The notes under the pieces are model-generated. The model was not told the origin of the DNA. It did not search any database and saw only the letters and a list, made by a program, of their open reading frames with translations. Positions 9,977 through 19,227 of a stretch of DNA of 64,000 bases are shown here, one piece after another (the stretch's first letter is position 1; each line of letters opens with the position of its first letter). The stretch is from Phycisphaerae bacterium. Its GTDB lineage: Bacteria; Planctomycetota; Phycisphaerae; UBA1845; Fen-1342. The stretch spans positions 284,627-348,626 of the forward strand of contig JAGNKU010000005.1 in the NCBI GenBank assembly GCA_017999985.1, written 5' to 3'. The position numbers and the translations under genes are program-made.

Positions 9977-11656
9977 TCACTTCTTGCTCTCACCCGCGCG
10001 GGTCACGAACTGCCGCTTGAAATTCCCGACCAACTCCTTCAACCGGGCATCCAGCTCGTCCGAGAGCTTCCGCTCCTTCTTGAGTTGCTCGACCACCTCG
10101 GGAAACTCATCGTGATAGTGCCGCAACAACTGCTCCTCGAACAAGTGCACCTGATCGAGCGGCACATCGTCCAGGAAGCCCCGCGCGCCGGCGTGGATCG
10201 CCAAAATCTGGCTCCACACGTCCATCGGCTGGTACTGCGGCTGCTTCAGCAGCTCCACCATGCGGCGCCCGCGATCGAGTTGCCGCTGCGTCGCCGGATC
10301 CAGCTCCGTGCCGAGCTGGGCAAACGCCTCCAGCTCGCGGAACGCCGCCAGGTCCAGCCGCAACGAGCCGGCGATCTTCTTCATCGCGGGCACCTGGGCA
10401 TTGCCGCCCACGCGGCTGACCGAAATGCCGACGTTGATCGCGGGCCGCACGCCGGCAAAGAACAGGTCAGGCTCCAGGTAAATCTGTCCGTCGGTGATCG
10501 AGATCACGTTCGTCGGGATGTACGCGGACACTTCGCCTTCGAGCGTCTCAATGACCGGCAGCGCCGTCAGGCTGCCGCCGGACTTCTTCAGCTTGCGAAT
10601 CTCGTGCTGATCCTTGTCGGGCAGCGCGGCGAAATCGTGATCCAGGGCATGCTGGTCCTGCAGCCCCTTGTAGACCTTGCCGTTCACGCCGGTCTCCACA
10701 TCCGCCGGCGCGCCCTTTTTCACGATGACGCGCAGCTCGGCCATCTTGCAGGAGCGCTCCAGCAGACGGCTGTGCAGGTAGAACACGTCGCCCGGGTACG
10801 CCTCGCGGCCCGGCGGCCGGCGGAGCAGCAGTGACAACTGCCGGTACGCCGCCGCCTGCTTCGACAGGTCGTCGTAGATGCACAGCGTGTCGCGGCCGTG
10901 CTCGTACATGAAGTACTCGGCCATCGCACAGCCCGCGTACGGCGCGATGTACTGCAACGGCGCCGGGTCGGACGAGCCCGCCGTCACCACGATCGAGTAG
11001 TCCATCGCGCCGTGCTTGCGCAGGATCTCGACCAGGCCGGCGACCGTCGATTCCTTCTGCCCGATGGCGACGTACACGCAGATCACGTCGCCGCCCTTCT
11101 GGTTGATGATCGTGTCGATCGCGATCGCGGTCTTGCCGGTCTTGCGATCGCCGATGATCAGCTCGCGCTGCCCGCGGCCGATCGGGATCATGCTGTCGAT
11201 CGCCTTGATGCCGGTCTGCAGCGGCACCTTCACCGGCTGCCGCTCGGCGATGCCGGGGGCGATGATTTCCAGCGGTCGGCGGACCTCGGACTGTACCGGG
11301 CCGCGGCCGTCCAGCGGTCGGCCCAGCGGATCGACCACGCGGCCGATCAACGCGTCGCCGACTGGCACGCTCAGCAGGCGCCCGGTCGTGCGGACCTCCT
11401 GGCCTTCCTTCACGTCCAGGAAGTCGCCGAGCACTACGGCCCCGATCGAGTTCTCCTCAAGGTTGAACACGAGCCCGACCGCGCCCTGCTCGAACTCGAG
11501 CATCTCGCCGGCCATCGCGCTCGACAGCCCGAAGATGCGGGCCACGCCGTCGCCGACCTCCAGCACGCGCCCCACCTCGGCCACGTCGAGCTCGGCCCGG
11601 TAGCGGCTGATCTCTTCCTTGATGACACTGGCGATTTCGTCTGCCTTGAACTTCAT
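9977..11656 (-). CDS. atpA: F1Fo ATP synthase subunit alpha with an internal insertion
   Basis: The non-catalytic alpha subunit is 559 residues here; about 500-515 is usual. The P-loop GDRKTGKTA (about 169-177), the YDDLSKQA stretch and the arginine-finger segment [10 protein letters not shown] are intact. The extra length falls between HSRLLER (about 295-301) and GSLTALP (361): some 59 residues separate them here, against roughly 11-22 in Bacillus and E. coli as I recall them. The insertion is charged and lies on the catalytic-domain surface. The ATG at 11656 has GGAGA upstream. The rest of the protein is typical, so the enzyme is probably functional. Confidence 0.97.
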   Translation of the reverse strand: MKFKADEIASVIKEEISRYRAELDVAEVGRVLEVGDGVARIFGLSSAMAGEMLEFEQGAVGLVFNLEENSIGAVVLGDFLDVKEGQEVRTTGRLLSVPVGDALIGRVVDPLGRPLDGRGPVQSEVRRPLEIIAPGIAERQPVKVPLQTGIKAIDSMIPIGRGQRELIIGDRKTGKTAIAIDTIINQKGGDVICVYVAIGQKESTVAGLVEILRKHGAMDYSIVVTAGSSDPAPLQYIAPYAGCAMAEYFMYEHGRDTLCIYDDLSKQAAAYRQLSLLLRRPPGREAYPGDVFYLHSRLLERSCKMAELRVIVKKGAPADVETGVNGKVYKGLQDQHALDHDFAALPDKDQHEIRKLKKSGGSLTALPVIETLEGEVSAYIPTNVISITDGQIYLEPDLFFAGVRPAINVGISVSRVGGNAQVPAMKKIAGSLRLDLAAFRELEAFAQLGTELDPATQRQLDRGRRMVELLKQPQYQPMDVWSQILAIHAGARGFLDDVPLDQVHLFEEQLLRHYHDEFPEVVEQLKKERKLSDELDARLKELVGNFKRQFVTRAGESKK

Positions 11657-11701
11657 CTGTGTCTCTCCGCCAACAGGTTGGCGTTCAGCGTGCACGCCGG
11701 C

Positions 11702-12280
11702 CTACGTCGTCGCGGCGGCGCGGTTGGTCCGCTCCAGCAGCCGCCGGCGCGCCATGCTCAGGTGCCGCCGGAGCGAATGGTCGTAGCGGTGGTCGCCGAT
11801 CCGCAGCACCAGTCCGCCGATGACCTCGGGATCGACGATGTACTGCACGAGCGGCTTGCGGCCGGAGAGCTGCGCGGCCAGGCGCTCGATTTCCGCGCGC
11901 TGCGCCGCGTCGAGCTCGACCGCGCTGGTCGCCTGCACCTCGATCTGCCCGCGCGCGTCCTCGAGGCGCAGCACGTAGGCCCGCCAGAGCGCGTGGATCA
12001 GCTCCAGCCGGCCGTGCCGGTTCATTACCTGCAGCGTGTCGAGCACCAGGTCGCGCAGCCGGCCACGAAACATGCGCTCCAGGCTCTGCTCGCGCTCGTC
12101 GTCATCCACGGCCGCGGACGCGATGAACGTGGCGAAACTGCGGTCCCGCTCAACCAGCCGGACCAATTCGGCCAGCTCGTCGCGCACGTCATCGAGCACG
12201 TTCTGCTCGCGGGCGAGCGCAAACAGCGCCGCGGCATACACGTCGGCAACGTCGATACCCTTTTCAACATCGTGCGCCAT
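11702..12280 (-). CDS. atpH: F1Fo ATP synthase subunit delta
   Basis: The peripheral-stalk delta (OSCP-like) subunit is 192 residues from the ATG at 12280. This start is preferred over the ATG at 12295 because GAGG lies six bases ahead of it. The N-terminal helical domain begins with VYAAALFALA, a typical delta opening. The C-terminal region has LVQYIVDPEVIGGLVLRIGD, the family's IDPSLIGGFvvriGd-like motif. It sits between atpF and atpA as expected for this operon type. Confidence 0.93.
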   Translation of the reverse strand: MAHDVEKGIDVADVYAAALFALAREQNVLDDVRDELAELVRLVERDRSFATFIASAAVDDDEREQSLERMFRGRLRDLVLDTLQVMNRHGRLELIHALWRAYVLRLEDARGQIEVQATSAVELDAAQRAEIERLAAQLSGRKPLVQYIVDPEVIGGLVLRIGDHRYDHSLRRHLSMARRRLLERTNRAAATT

Positions 12281-12310
12281 GCGCGCCTCGTTCATGCGGC
12301 CCGGGCCGCA

Positions 12311-12988
12311 TCAGTTCATCCGCGGCCGCCCCGCCGCCTGCATCTCCGCGAGCGCCTCGGCCACCAGCGCCCGGTGGTCCGCCGCCGCCAGCTCCTTGCG
12401 GAGAATGCGCCCGGCCACGCGGACCGCCAGCTCCGACGCTTCGTCTTGCAGCTCCTTGCGTGCCGAGTCGGTCGCGAGCTGGATCTCCCGGCGGGCCCGC
12501 GCAACGATCTCCTCCGACTCGCGCCGGGCCTGCTCCTGGACCGCGCGGGCCGCGACTTCCGCGTCGCGCCGGCCCTCGGCGACAATCGCGCTCGCTTCAG
12601 CGCGCGCCTTTTCGAGCTGGGCCTTGTACTCCACCAGCAACCGCTCCGCCTGCTCGCGCTCATGCCGGGCGTCGGCGATCGACTTCGCGATGAACCGCTC
12701 GCGCTCCTGCAAGACCCGCAGGATCGGCTTCCACGCCGTCAGCCGCAGCACCATCAGCAGCAGGACAAAGACGATGATCGACCACACGCTCGCGCCAGGG
12801 TCGAACTGCAGCAGGGCCGGCTTATTCGCGTCCTCGCCGTGCTCGCCGCCGGGCTCCGGCGCTTCGGCCGTGACGGCGTGCCCGGCCGCGGGTGGGGTGG
12901 CGGGCGGGGACGCGTGCTGAGCCCACGCCAGCGGCGTGGCCAACATGAGCAACCCACAGGCCGCCAGAATGCACCAGTGCTTACGCAT
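12311..12988 (-). CDS. atpF: F1Fo ATP synthase subunit b with N-terminal signal peptide
   Basis: Peripheral-stalk subunit b, 225 residues from ATG 12988. Residues 1-24 look like a cleavable signal peptide (charged MRKHW, hydrophobic core, LAWAQH end). A Pro/Ala/Glu-rich linker then leads to the usual membrane anchor (about 58-77) and a long charged coiled coil (about 85-215) that reaches to F1. A signal peptide before the anchor is not found in E. coli or Bacillus b subunits but occurs in some planctomycete and Bacteroidetes relatives. It implies that the mature N-terminus is on the periplasmic side. Only one b-type gene is present. Confidence 0.93.
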   Translation of the reverse strand: MRKHWCILAACGLLMLATPLAWAQHASPPATPPAAGHAVTAEAPEPGGEHGEDANKPALLQFDPGASVWSIIVFVLLLMVLRLTAWKPILRVLQERERFIAKSIADARHEREQAERLLVEYKAQLEKARAEASAIVAEGRRDAEVAARAVQEQARRESEEIVARARREIQLATDSARKELQDEASELAVRVAGRILRKELAAADHRALVAEALAEMQAAGRPRMN

Positions 12989-13026
12989 ACTCGTTCCTGC
13001 CTCGCTAACGCACACCGGCCTGGCGC

Positions 13027-13302
13027 CTAGGCCCCCGTGGCGATCTTGCCGGCGATGCCGTTGCACACAACCAGCGCGAAGAACGTGAAGCCTTCGATCA
13101 GGGCCGCCGCGATGATCATGGCGATGAAGGCGTTGCCGCGCACTTCCGGCTGACGGGCCATGGACTCGACCGCGCAGCCGGCCAGGTGCCCGATGCCCTT
13201 GGCGGCCCCGATGCAGACCAGGCCCGCGCCGATCCCGGCGCCCAGGCCCATCAGGCCCGCATTGCTGAACAGGGGTACCGCTTCCGCGAGGATGGTGAGC
13301 AT
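13027..13302 (-). CDS. atpE: F1Fo ATP synthase subunit c
   Basis: The c-ring proteolipid is 91 residues with two membrane helices joined by the polar loop ARQPE (49-53). Glu70 in AALIEGFTFF is the ion-carrying carboxylate. The residue after it is Gly, without the Ser/Thr of sodium-binding c subunits, so proton translocation is inferred. It is read after atpB with a 139-base gap and before atpF with a 38-base gap. Confidence 0.96.
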   Translation of the reverse strand: MLTILAEAVPLFSNAGLMGLGAGIGAGLVCIGAAKGIGHLAGCAVESMARQPEVRGNAFIAMIIAAALIEGFTFFALVVCNGIAGKIATGA

Positions 13303-13401
13303 GATTGAATCTCCTAGTGCACCATGCCGTACGATGAATCGATCCGACCGGCGTTAAGCAAGCGGGACCGGGCGCCGGCTACCCATGCCCTAAATCCGTG
13401 T

Positions 13402-13436
13402 AGCTGTCAGCCGTCAGCTTTCAGCTCTCAGCTTCA
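13402..13436. repeat. Tandem heptamer repeat between atpB and atpE
   Basis: About five degenerate seven-base units of the form AGCYNTC (NAGCTGA on the operon strand) run in tandem, starting five bases past the atpB stop. This is a short-tandem-repeat tract in a 139-base intergenic gap. No structure or promoter is otherwise seen there. Confidence 0.7.
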
Positions 13437-13441
13437 ATGCA

Positions 13442-14488
13442 TCAATGCTCCGGCGCCACCGCCATACTGATGAAGAGTGTCGTCAGGAACACGAAAATAT
13501 ACGCCTGCAGAAACGCGACGAAGAGTTCGAGGCAGTTCAGGGCGACACAGCCGACCGTGCTGATCGCGCCCACGGTGTAACCCATCACGACTGACTTGGC
13601 CGTGAAGATCAGCAGCAGGATGGAGCCGAGCACGATGTGCCCGGCGACCATGTTCGCGAAGAGACGAATCATCAGCGCGAACGGCTTGATCACCGCCCCG
13701 ATCAACTCGAGCAGCAGTAGTACCAGCCACATGATGACATCGAGCACGGTGAGCACAATGGCGGCGGCGACGCTGCTCCCGGGTGCAGGCTTGAATACGT
13801 GGGGTGCAAAGTTCCAAACGTACAGGGGAAACGCAACCAGAACTGCAAGCGCCGGCGACATCCCCGCGCGGCGATTGTGATGCGCGTGATCGTGCTGTTC
13901 GTCACCTTCATGGCCGTGATGCCCATACGTCCCGGCGACAAGGCTGCGATAGACTTCCTGCACGCCGCTGCCATGGATCATCAGGAACGCACAGAGCGCG
14001 AGTCCCCCGGTGATCGCCAGGTTGCCCGTCGCCGTGCCGCCGATGTTCTGCAGCTTGCCTCCGGACGCGAACCGAATGATGTCCGCCAGGGGAATCAGGC
14101 CCAGCAGATTGCAGAACAGAATGAAGAAAAACAGCGTCCAGAGGAACGGCATGAACCGGTCCGTGCGGTGTTTCAGAACCGGACGCGCCACTTCCTCGCG
14201 GATGAACTGCAACAGCGCCTCGAACAGATTCATGAGCGAGCCGCGCGGCGGGTTCGGCACCGCGCCGCCGCCCGCGTAGGCCCGCGCCAACCACGGGAAG
14301 ATCAGCAAGCACAACAGCGCCGCTACCAGCGTCATCAGCAGTTGATTGGTGAAGTAGAACTCGTGACTCAGCGGAAAGCCGAGCAACGGAATCTCGTTGG
14401 CGCCGAAGTCGAGGTTCGTCGGCAGCAACTGGAAAAAGCGGTGCGGCAGGACGTGGTCGACCGGATCGTGGGCAGCCAGCGTCAACAC
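13442..14488 (-). CDS. atpB: F1Fo ATP synthase subunit a with His-rich loop
   Basis: The stator subunit a is about 348 residues from GTG 14488, larger than the roughly 270 of E. coli. The essential arginine lies in LMIRLFANMVAGH, and the last helices end in YIFVFLTTLFISMAVAPEH. An extra loop between helices carries the His-rich stretch GHHGHEGDEQHDHAHHNRR, which could bind metal. The GTG is seven bases past the previous stop with GGAG ten bases ahead; an ATG at 14539 is in frame but would overlap the upstream gene. Confidence 0.95.
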   Translation of the reverse strand: MLTLAAHDPVDHVLPHRFFQLLPTNLDFGANEIPLLGFPLSHEFYFTNQLLMTLVAALLCLLIFPWLARAYAGGGAVPNPPRGSLMNLFEALLQFIREEVARPVLKHRTDRFMPFLWTLFFFILFCNLLGLIPLADIIRFASGGKLQNIGGTATGNLAITGGLALCAFLMIHGSGVQEVYRSLVAGTYGHHGHEGDEQHDHAHHNRRAGMSPALAVLVAFPLYVWNFAPHVFKPAPGSSVAAAIVLTVLDVIMWLVLLLLELIGAVIKPFALMIRLFANMVAGHIVLGSILLLIFTAKSVVMGYTVGAISTVGCVALNCLELFVAFLQAYIFVFLTTLFISMAVAPEH

Positions 14489-14495
14489 GGGCGTG

Positions 14496-14903
14496 TCACT
14501 CCGCGTGCGGGGGATGCGGGGCGTAAACGCGGCGGACAATAGTAACGATCAGGACCGTCTCCGCCACTAACAGCAAGAGATATATCGCCAGAATGCACGC
14601 CAGGAATGGCGTCAGCGGCGGTTCGACGAACGCTTCGTAGCCGATGGCGAGCGCACCCGTGACCAGGAGACGGATAGCCGTCGCGCCAAACGCGGTCATT
14701 GGTGCGTGCTGTGGCCAGTACGTCGCCACTACGCCCAGCGGGATGGCAGCCAGCACGCCGCCGACCAGGCAGATTACCGCCGCCGCATACAGCGTCGCCA
14801 CGCCGGGTGGTCCCCAGCGCTCGGCCACCGGGCCGCGTCCGAGGCCGACGGCGAGCACGACGACCGCCGTCAGCACGACGATCTGTAAGAGCGTGTATTT
14901 CAT
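14496..14903 (-). CDS. Small four-helix membrane protein of the ATP synthase operon
   Basis: The 135-residue protein has four hydrophobic segments and a short basic/Pro-rich tail (RRVYAPHPPHAE). It lies between atpI and atpB with gaps of five and seven bases, the place where AtpI/AtpZ-type or subunit-R-type accessory proteins are found. I infer a role in assembly of the Fo sector or in ion supply. There is no diagnostic motif, so the family is not settled. Confidence 0.75.
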   Translation of the reverse strand: MKYTLLQIVVLTAVVVLAVGLGRGPVAERWGPPGVATLYAAAVICLVGGVLAAIPLGVVATYWPQHAPMTAFGATAIRLLVTGALAIGYEAFVEPPLTPFLACILAIYLLLLVAETVLIVTIVRRVYAPHPPHAE

Positions 14904-14908
14904 AGCAC

Positions 14909-15157
14909 TTACAGCCCAAGCCGCTTGGACTCACGGAGCATACGATATAGCCCGAGTGCCGTGCCGAGCAGGAGCCCGCCGAGCAGGCCCCAGGGTTCCC
15001 AGCCGCGCCGCTGGTCGAGCCACCAGCCTCCATAGCCGAAAACGCCCAGGTAGGCGAGGAACTCGAGGACGAGAGCATACATCCGCAGCCAGCCGACCGG
15101 CAATCGTCCGTCCGGGTGGTCCTGCTCATCGCCGGATTCAGACCGCTTGGCCGACAT
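14909..15157 (-). CDS. atpI: AtpI/AtpZ-like ATP synthase accessory protein
   Basis: This 82-residue protein has a hydrophilic start (EQDHPDGRLP) followed by two membrane helices joined at GYGGWWLDQRRGWEPWGLL, the usual layout of the AtpZ/AtpI group that helps c-ring assembly. The G-x-x-x-D motif is in WWLDQ. It is the first gene of the operon; GGGAG lies upstream of the ATG at 15157. The symbol is used in the broad sense, since AtpZ and AtpI cannot be told apart safely here. Confidence 0.78.
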   Translation of the reverse strand: MSAKRSESGDEQDHPDGRLPVGWLRMYALVLEFLAYLGVFGYGGWWLDQRRGWEPWGLLGGLLLGTALGLYRMLRESKRLGL

Positions 15158-15481
15158 CGCTGACCGCGGGCTCCCGAGGTGCAAGCGGGCGGCTATACCC
15201 ACAACGCCGCCCTCGGCACATGACGCCCAACGGGGCGCTTCCGATTCGTTGGTCCCTAAGTCTATGCGCGATCCGTGCCCCCGACAACGCCGAAAACATT
15301 GCTCACGCGCCGCCCGCGCGACAGCGCAATTCTCGCCGCTCCACCGCTGCTCGACGCGCCGTTCCGGCGTACTCGGACGGCCGGCGGGGGTCGGGTCGCC
15401 ACTTGGAAAAACTCCCCGACTGGGGTACAACGATCCGTGTTCGCGCGCGACGACACCATCTGACAACGATGCGGATCGTGC
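15158..15481. other. Divergent intergenic region upstream of the ATP synthase operon
   Basis: This 324-base stretch holds the promoters of atpI (leftwards) and of the PAS-GAF-receiver gene (rightwards). A possible -10 for the ATP operon (TATAGC on the minus strand, near 15213-15218) lacks a good -35. No gene is seen in it. Confidence 0.5.
15403..15431 (+). promoter_or_regulatory. Predicted promoter of the PAS-GAF-REC gene
   Basis: TTGGAA at 15403-15408 and TACAAC at 15426-15431 are spaced by 17 bases, about 50 bases before the ATG at 15482. The spacer contains a small CCCC/GGGG inverted repeat. Confidence 0.4.
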
Positions 15482-17149
15482 ATGGCGACTGAACCGACAT
15501 CCGGGCATCCGCGACGGATTCTCCTGATCGCGGATTCGCAGGCCGCGCCCCTCTGGCTCCCGGCGCTGCAGGATCGTGGTGCGGTGCACGTGGCCGCCAC
15601 GGTCGCCGAGGCGCTCGCTGCGCTGCACGACACACAGTTCGATATAGTCATCTGCCCCGGATCGGAACTGCTCCCGCTCAGCACCGCCGCCGCGCGCGAT
15701 CAGGCCCGCACCATCCTGGACGGCATCGCGCTCGGTGTGTGCACGGTCAGTCGCGACGGGGCCTTGCTGTGGGCCAACGCCGCCCTGCACCAGTACGCGC
15801 CCGAAGCCGTCGAGGCCGTGCGGGCCACGTGTGCGGCACTGTTGCCGGACCTCGTGGCCGACACTGCGCCGCGGACGATCCAGCGCACGTTGAGTGTGGG
15901 GCAGAAGCAGTTCCTGGACCTGACCGTTTCGGCGCTGCGCGATGCCGCCGGCGTGGTGGACCGCGTGGTCGGCCTGGTGAACGACACGACCACGCTGGTG
16001 CGCATGCGGGACAAGCTCGACGCGATCGACGCCGCGGGGCGCGAGCTGGTCGCGCTGGGCGCCGACGACGCCACGCGGATGGAAGTGCCTGAGCGCCTGC
16101 AACTGCTCGAGGACCGGCTCATCCGCTACTGCCACGATCTGCTCGACTTCACGCATTTCGCGGTACGCGTGCTCGACCCGCAGACCGGGCGCCTGGACAC
16201 GGTCCTCTCGGGCGGATTCTCGGAGGCCGCGCGGGCCACCAGCGTCTACGCCCGCAAGGAAGGCAACGGCATCACCGGCTACGTCGCCGCCACCGGAACG
16301 CCCTACATCTGCCCCGACATCACGCACGACCCGCTCTATCTGCCCGGTCTCGAATGCGCCCGCTCGTCGCTGACCGTGCCGCTGCGACTCAACGAGCGGA
16401 TCGTCGGCGTGCTGAACATCGAATCCGACCAGCCCGCCGCGTTCACCGACGAGGATCGCCAGGTCGCCGAGATCTTTGGCCGCTACATCGCGACGGCCCT
16501 GCAGATGCTGAAGCTGCTGGTGGTGGAGCGCAGCGAGACCACGGGGCAACTGGCCGCCGACGTGCGCTCCGAGCTGGCTCAGCCGCTCGACGACATCGTC
16601 GCCGAAGCCACGCACCTGCTCGCCCAGCGCCCCGACGCGGACGAGACGCAGCGGCGGCTGCGCGCCATCCTGGGCCACGTGGACCGCGTGAAGGAGACGC
16701 TGCAAGGCATCGCGACGCCGCCGGCCATCCGCGGCCTGACGCCCGAAAGCGGCGAACGCCGCCCGCTGCTCAGCGGCAAGCGCGTGCTCGTCGCCGATGA
16801 TGAAGACATCATCCGCGAGACGATCGCCGACGTGCTCTCGAAGGCCGGCGCCCTGCCGGTCACGGCCCGCGACGGCGAGGAGGCGGTCGGCATGCTGCAC
16901 ACGCAGCACCTCGATCTCGTGCTCTCCGACATCAAGATGCCGTACAAGAACGGCTATGAAGTCTTCGCCGCTGCCAAGGCCGTGAACGCCCGCTGCCCGG
17001 TGATCCTGATCACGGGCTTCGGGTATGATCCGGAACATTCGATCGTGCGGGCCAGCCGCGAAGGTCTGGCCGGCGTGCTCTTCAAGCCCTTCAAGGTCGA
17101 GCAGTTGCTCGAGCTGATCGAGAAAGCCGTCGCCACGGATGCCGGATAG
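15482..17149 (+). CDS. PAS-GAF signalling protein with C-terminal receiver domain
   Basis: This is a 555-residue cytosolic protein. Residues 1-75 resemble a degenerate receiver. A PAS domain follows (about 80-170), then a GAF domain (about 195-335) with GITGYVAATGTPYICPDI, a helical linker, and a full receiver (about 433-550). The receiver has the acidic pair in VADDEDII, the phospho-acceptor Asp in LVLSDIKMP and the conserved Lys in LFKPFK. There is no HATPase domain, so it is a phospho-accepting sensor and not a kinase. The partner kinase is not adjacent. The debranching enzyme follows after 44 bases on the same strand. Confidence 0.87.
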   Translation: MATEPTSGHPRRILLIADSQAAPLWLPALQDRGAVHVAATVAEALAALHDTQFDIVICPGSELLPLSTAAARDQARTILDGIALGVCTVSRDGALLWANAALHQYAPEAVEAVRATCAALLPDLVADTAPRTIQRTLSVGQKQFLDLTVSALRDAAGVVDRVVGLVNDTTTLVRMRDKLDAIDAAGRELVALGADDATRMEVPERLQLLEDRLIRYCHDLLDFTHFAVRVLDPQTGRLDTVLSGGFSEAARATSVYARKEGNGITGYVAATGTPYICPDITHDPLYLPGLECARSSLTVPLRLNERIVGVLNIESDQPAAFTDEDRQVAEIFGRYIATALQMLKLLVVERSETTGQLAADVRSELAQPLDDIVAEATHLLAQRPDADETQRRLRAILGHVDRVKETLQGIATPPAIRGLTPESGERRPLLSGKRVLVADDEDIIRETIADVLSKAGALPVTARDGEEAVGMLHTQHLDLVLSDIKMPYKNGYEVFAAAKAVNARCPVILITGFGYDPEHSIVRASREGLAGVLFKPFKVEQLLELIEKAVATDAG

Positions 17150-17193
17150 GCCGGCCTCCCCTGCCCGGTGCGCCTGCCGAAGGCCGTAATACC

Positions 17194-19203
17194 ATGAACA
17201 TCCACCTGCCAGAGCGGATTTGCACGAACGTGGACGCGACCCTCGGCCGCGAGTGGCTCGTGACCAACGGCCTGGGCGGGTTCGCCGCCGGTACGGTCGC
17301 GGGCGCGCTCACCCGGCGCTATCACGGCCTGCTGCTGGCGGCGCTGCACCCGCCGGTGGGGCGCCGCCTGCTGGTGACGAAGCTGGATGAAACCCTGCAG
17401 GTCGGCGCGCGGTCGATTCAGCTCTACACCAACATCTGGAGCACCGGCGTCGAACAGCCGGCCGGCTGCCAGCACCTGCGGCGCTTCGACCTGCTCGGGG
17501 GCGTGCCGACCTGGACGTATGTGGTCGGCGGCCTGCAACTGCTCAAGCGGATCTGGATGGAGCCCGGGCAGAATGTCACGTACGTGCGCTACGAGCTGGA
17601 CCGGCAGGCGCCCCGCGTGCGCTTCGCCGCGCGCCTGCTCGTGAATGACCGGGCGTACGATCAGCTCGCGCACGGCGGCGAGGAGGCGTTCCAGGTCCAG
17701 GCCGCCGAGCATCTGCTCGAGATCCAGCCCCCCCACGCGCGCGTGCCGGTCCTGGTGCGCTGCAGTGGCGCGGGCATCGCGGATCTGCGCTGGCACGTGG
17801 AATACGGCTGGTGTCGCGGGTTTCATCTGCCGCTGGAGGCCGCACGCGGGCAGGACCACGTGGAGGACCACCTCGACCTGGCGCGCTGCGAGCTGACGCT
17901 TGACCCGGGCGCGACCGTGACGTTCACGCTGGCCGCGGCGCCGCGCGGCCGGCTTGACGAGCGCACCGCGCTGCAGCGCCGCGCCAAGCACACCCACGCG
18001 CGGCTCGCCGAGTGGTCGGCCCGCACGGGGCAGCCGGTCGAAACACTGCCGGTCCCGCTGGCGCAGCTCGTGCTCGCGGCGGACCAGTTCGTCGTGGCGC
18101 GCCAGGTGCCGCAAGCGCGTGACGGCCACACGGTCATCGCCGGCTATCCGTGGTTCACCGACTGGGGCCGCGACACCATGGTCGCACTGCCGGGATTGAC
18201 GCTGGTCACCGGGCGGCCGGAGGTGGCGCGCCAGATTCTGCGCACCTGGGCCCACCACGTGGACCAGGGGCTGATCCCGAACCGCTTCGCCGACGCCGGC
18301 GATCGGCCCGAATACAACACCGCCGACGCCACGCTGTGGTACCTGTGGGCCATCGACCAGTACGTCCGCGCGACCGGCGACGTGGCCACCCTGGCCGAAC
18401 TGTTCCCCGTGATGACGGACATCATCGCCTGGTACCGGCGCGGCACGCACCACAACATCCGCGTCGGCGACGACGGGCTCGTGTACGCGGCCGATCCCGG
18501 CTTCAATCTCACCTGGATGGACGCCAAGTTCTTCGACCTGCTCTTCACGCCCCGCATGGGCAAGCCGGTCGAACTCAGCGCGCTGTGGTATGACGCACTG
18601 TGCAACATGGCCCGCCTGGCGGACTTGGTGGAAGCGCCCGGCGACGAGTACATGCGCCTGGCCGACCGCACGCGCGGCTCGTTCCAGCGCTTCTGGAACG
18701 CCGAGCGTCATTGCTGCTACGACGTACTCGACGGCCCGGACGGGGCGGATCCGCGCGTGCGCCCCAACCAGATCTTCGCCGTCGCGCTCACGCATTCGCC
18801 CCTGTCGCGCGAGCAGCAGGCGGCGGTCGTCGCCACCTGCGAGCGCAAACTGCTGACGTGGTTCGGGCTGCGGACGCTCGCGCCCGACGAACCGGACTAC
18901 CGGGGACGCTACACCGGCGTGCTGCGCGAGCGCGACGCCGCCTACCACCAGGGCACCGTCTGGGCCTGGCTGCTGGGGCCGTTTGTCATCGCGCATCATC
19001 GCGTGCACCACGACACCACCCGCGCCGGCCACTTGCTCGAACCGCTGCTCGGGCAGTTGTGGACGACCGGCGTCGGCTCGCTCAGCGAAGTCTTCGACGG
19101 CGACGAGCCCCACGAGCCGGACGGCTGCTTCGCCCAAGCCTGGTCGGTGGCGGAAACCTTGCGAGCCTGGTGGTTGACTCAGGGAACGGGCAGTCGCGCT
19201 TGA
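17194..19203 (+). CDS. Glycogen debranching enzyme (amylo-alpha-1,6-glucosidase type)
   Basis: The 669-residue protein removes alpha-1,6 branches from glycogen or related glucans. An N-terminal beta-sandwich (about 1-270, opening with LVTNGLGGFAAGT and RRYHGLLLAAL) precedes a C-terminal (alpha/alpha)6 barrel with GYPWFTDWGRDTMVALPGL and YNTADATLWYLWAI. These are hallmark motifs of the archaeal/bacterial GDE family. No signal peptide is visible, so it is cytosolic. AAGG lies upstream of the ATG. It converges on the PAS-HTH gene with 24 bases between stops. Confidence 0.94.
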   Translation: MNIHLPERICTNVDATLGREWLVTNGLGGFAAGTVAGALTRRYHGLLLAALHPPVGRRLLVTKLDETLQVGARSIQLYTNIWSTGVEQPAGCQHLRRFDLLGGVPTWTYVVGGLQLLKRIWMEPGQNVTYVRYELDRQAPRVRFAARLLVNDRAYDQLAHGGEEAFQVQAAEHLLEIQPPHARVPVLVRCSGAGIADLRWHVEYGWCRGFHLPLEAARGQDHVEDHLDLARCELTLDPGATVTFTLAAAPRGRLDERTALQRRAKHTHARLAEWSARTGQPVETLPVPLAQLVLAADQFVVARQVPQARDGHTVIAGYPWFTDWGRDTMVALPGLTLVTGRPEVARQILRTWAHHVDQGLIPNRFADAGDRPEYNTADATLWYLWAIDQYVRATGDVATLAELFPVMTDIIAWYRRGTHHNIRVGDDGLVYAADPGFNLTWMDAKFFDLLFTPRMGKPVELSALWYDALCNMARLADLVEAPGDEYMRLADRTRGSFQRFWNAERHCCYDVLDGPDGADPRVRPNQIFAVALTHSPLSREQQAAVVATCERKLLTWFGLRTLAPDEPDYRGRYTGVLRERDAAYHQGTVWAWLLGPFVIAHHRVHHDTTRAGHLLEPLLGQLWTTGVGSLSEVFDGDEPHEPDGCFAQAWSVAETLRAWWLTQGTGSRA

Positions 19204-19227
19204 CGGCGCGCACCCCCGGTGGCGGGG

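Noticed and set aside
14909..17038. Long minus-strand frame joining atpI to sequence opposite the PAS-GAF-REC gene
   Set aside because: Only its last 82 codons match AtpI/AtpZ; the rest is antisense to a gene with intact domains.
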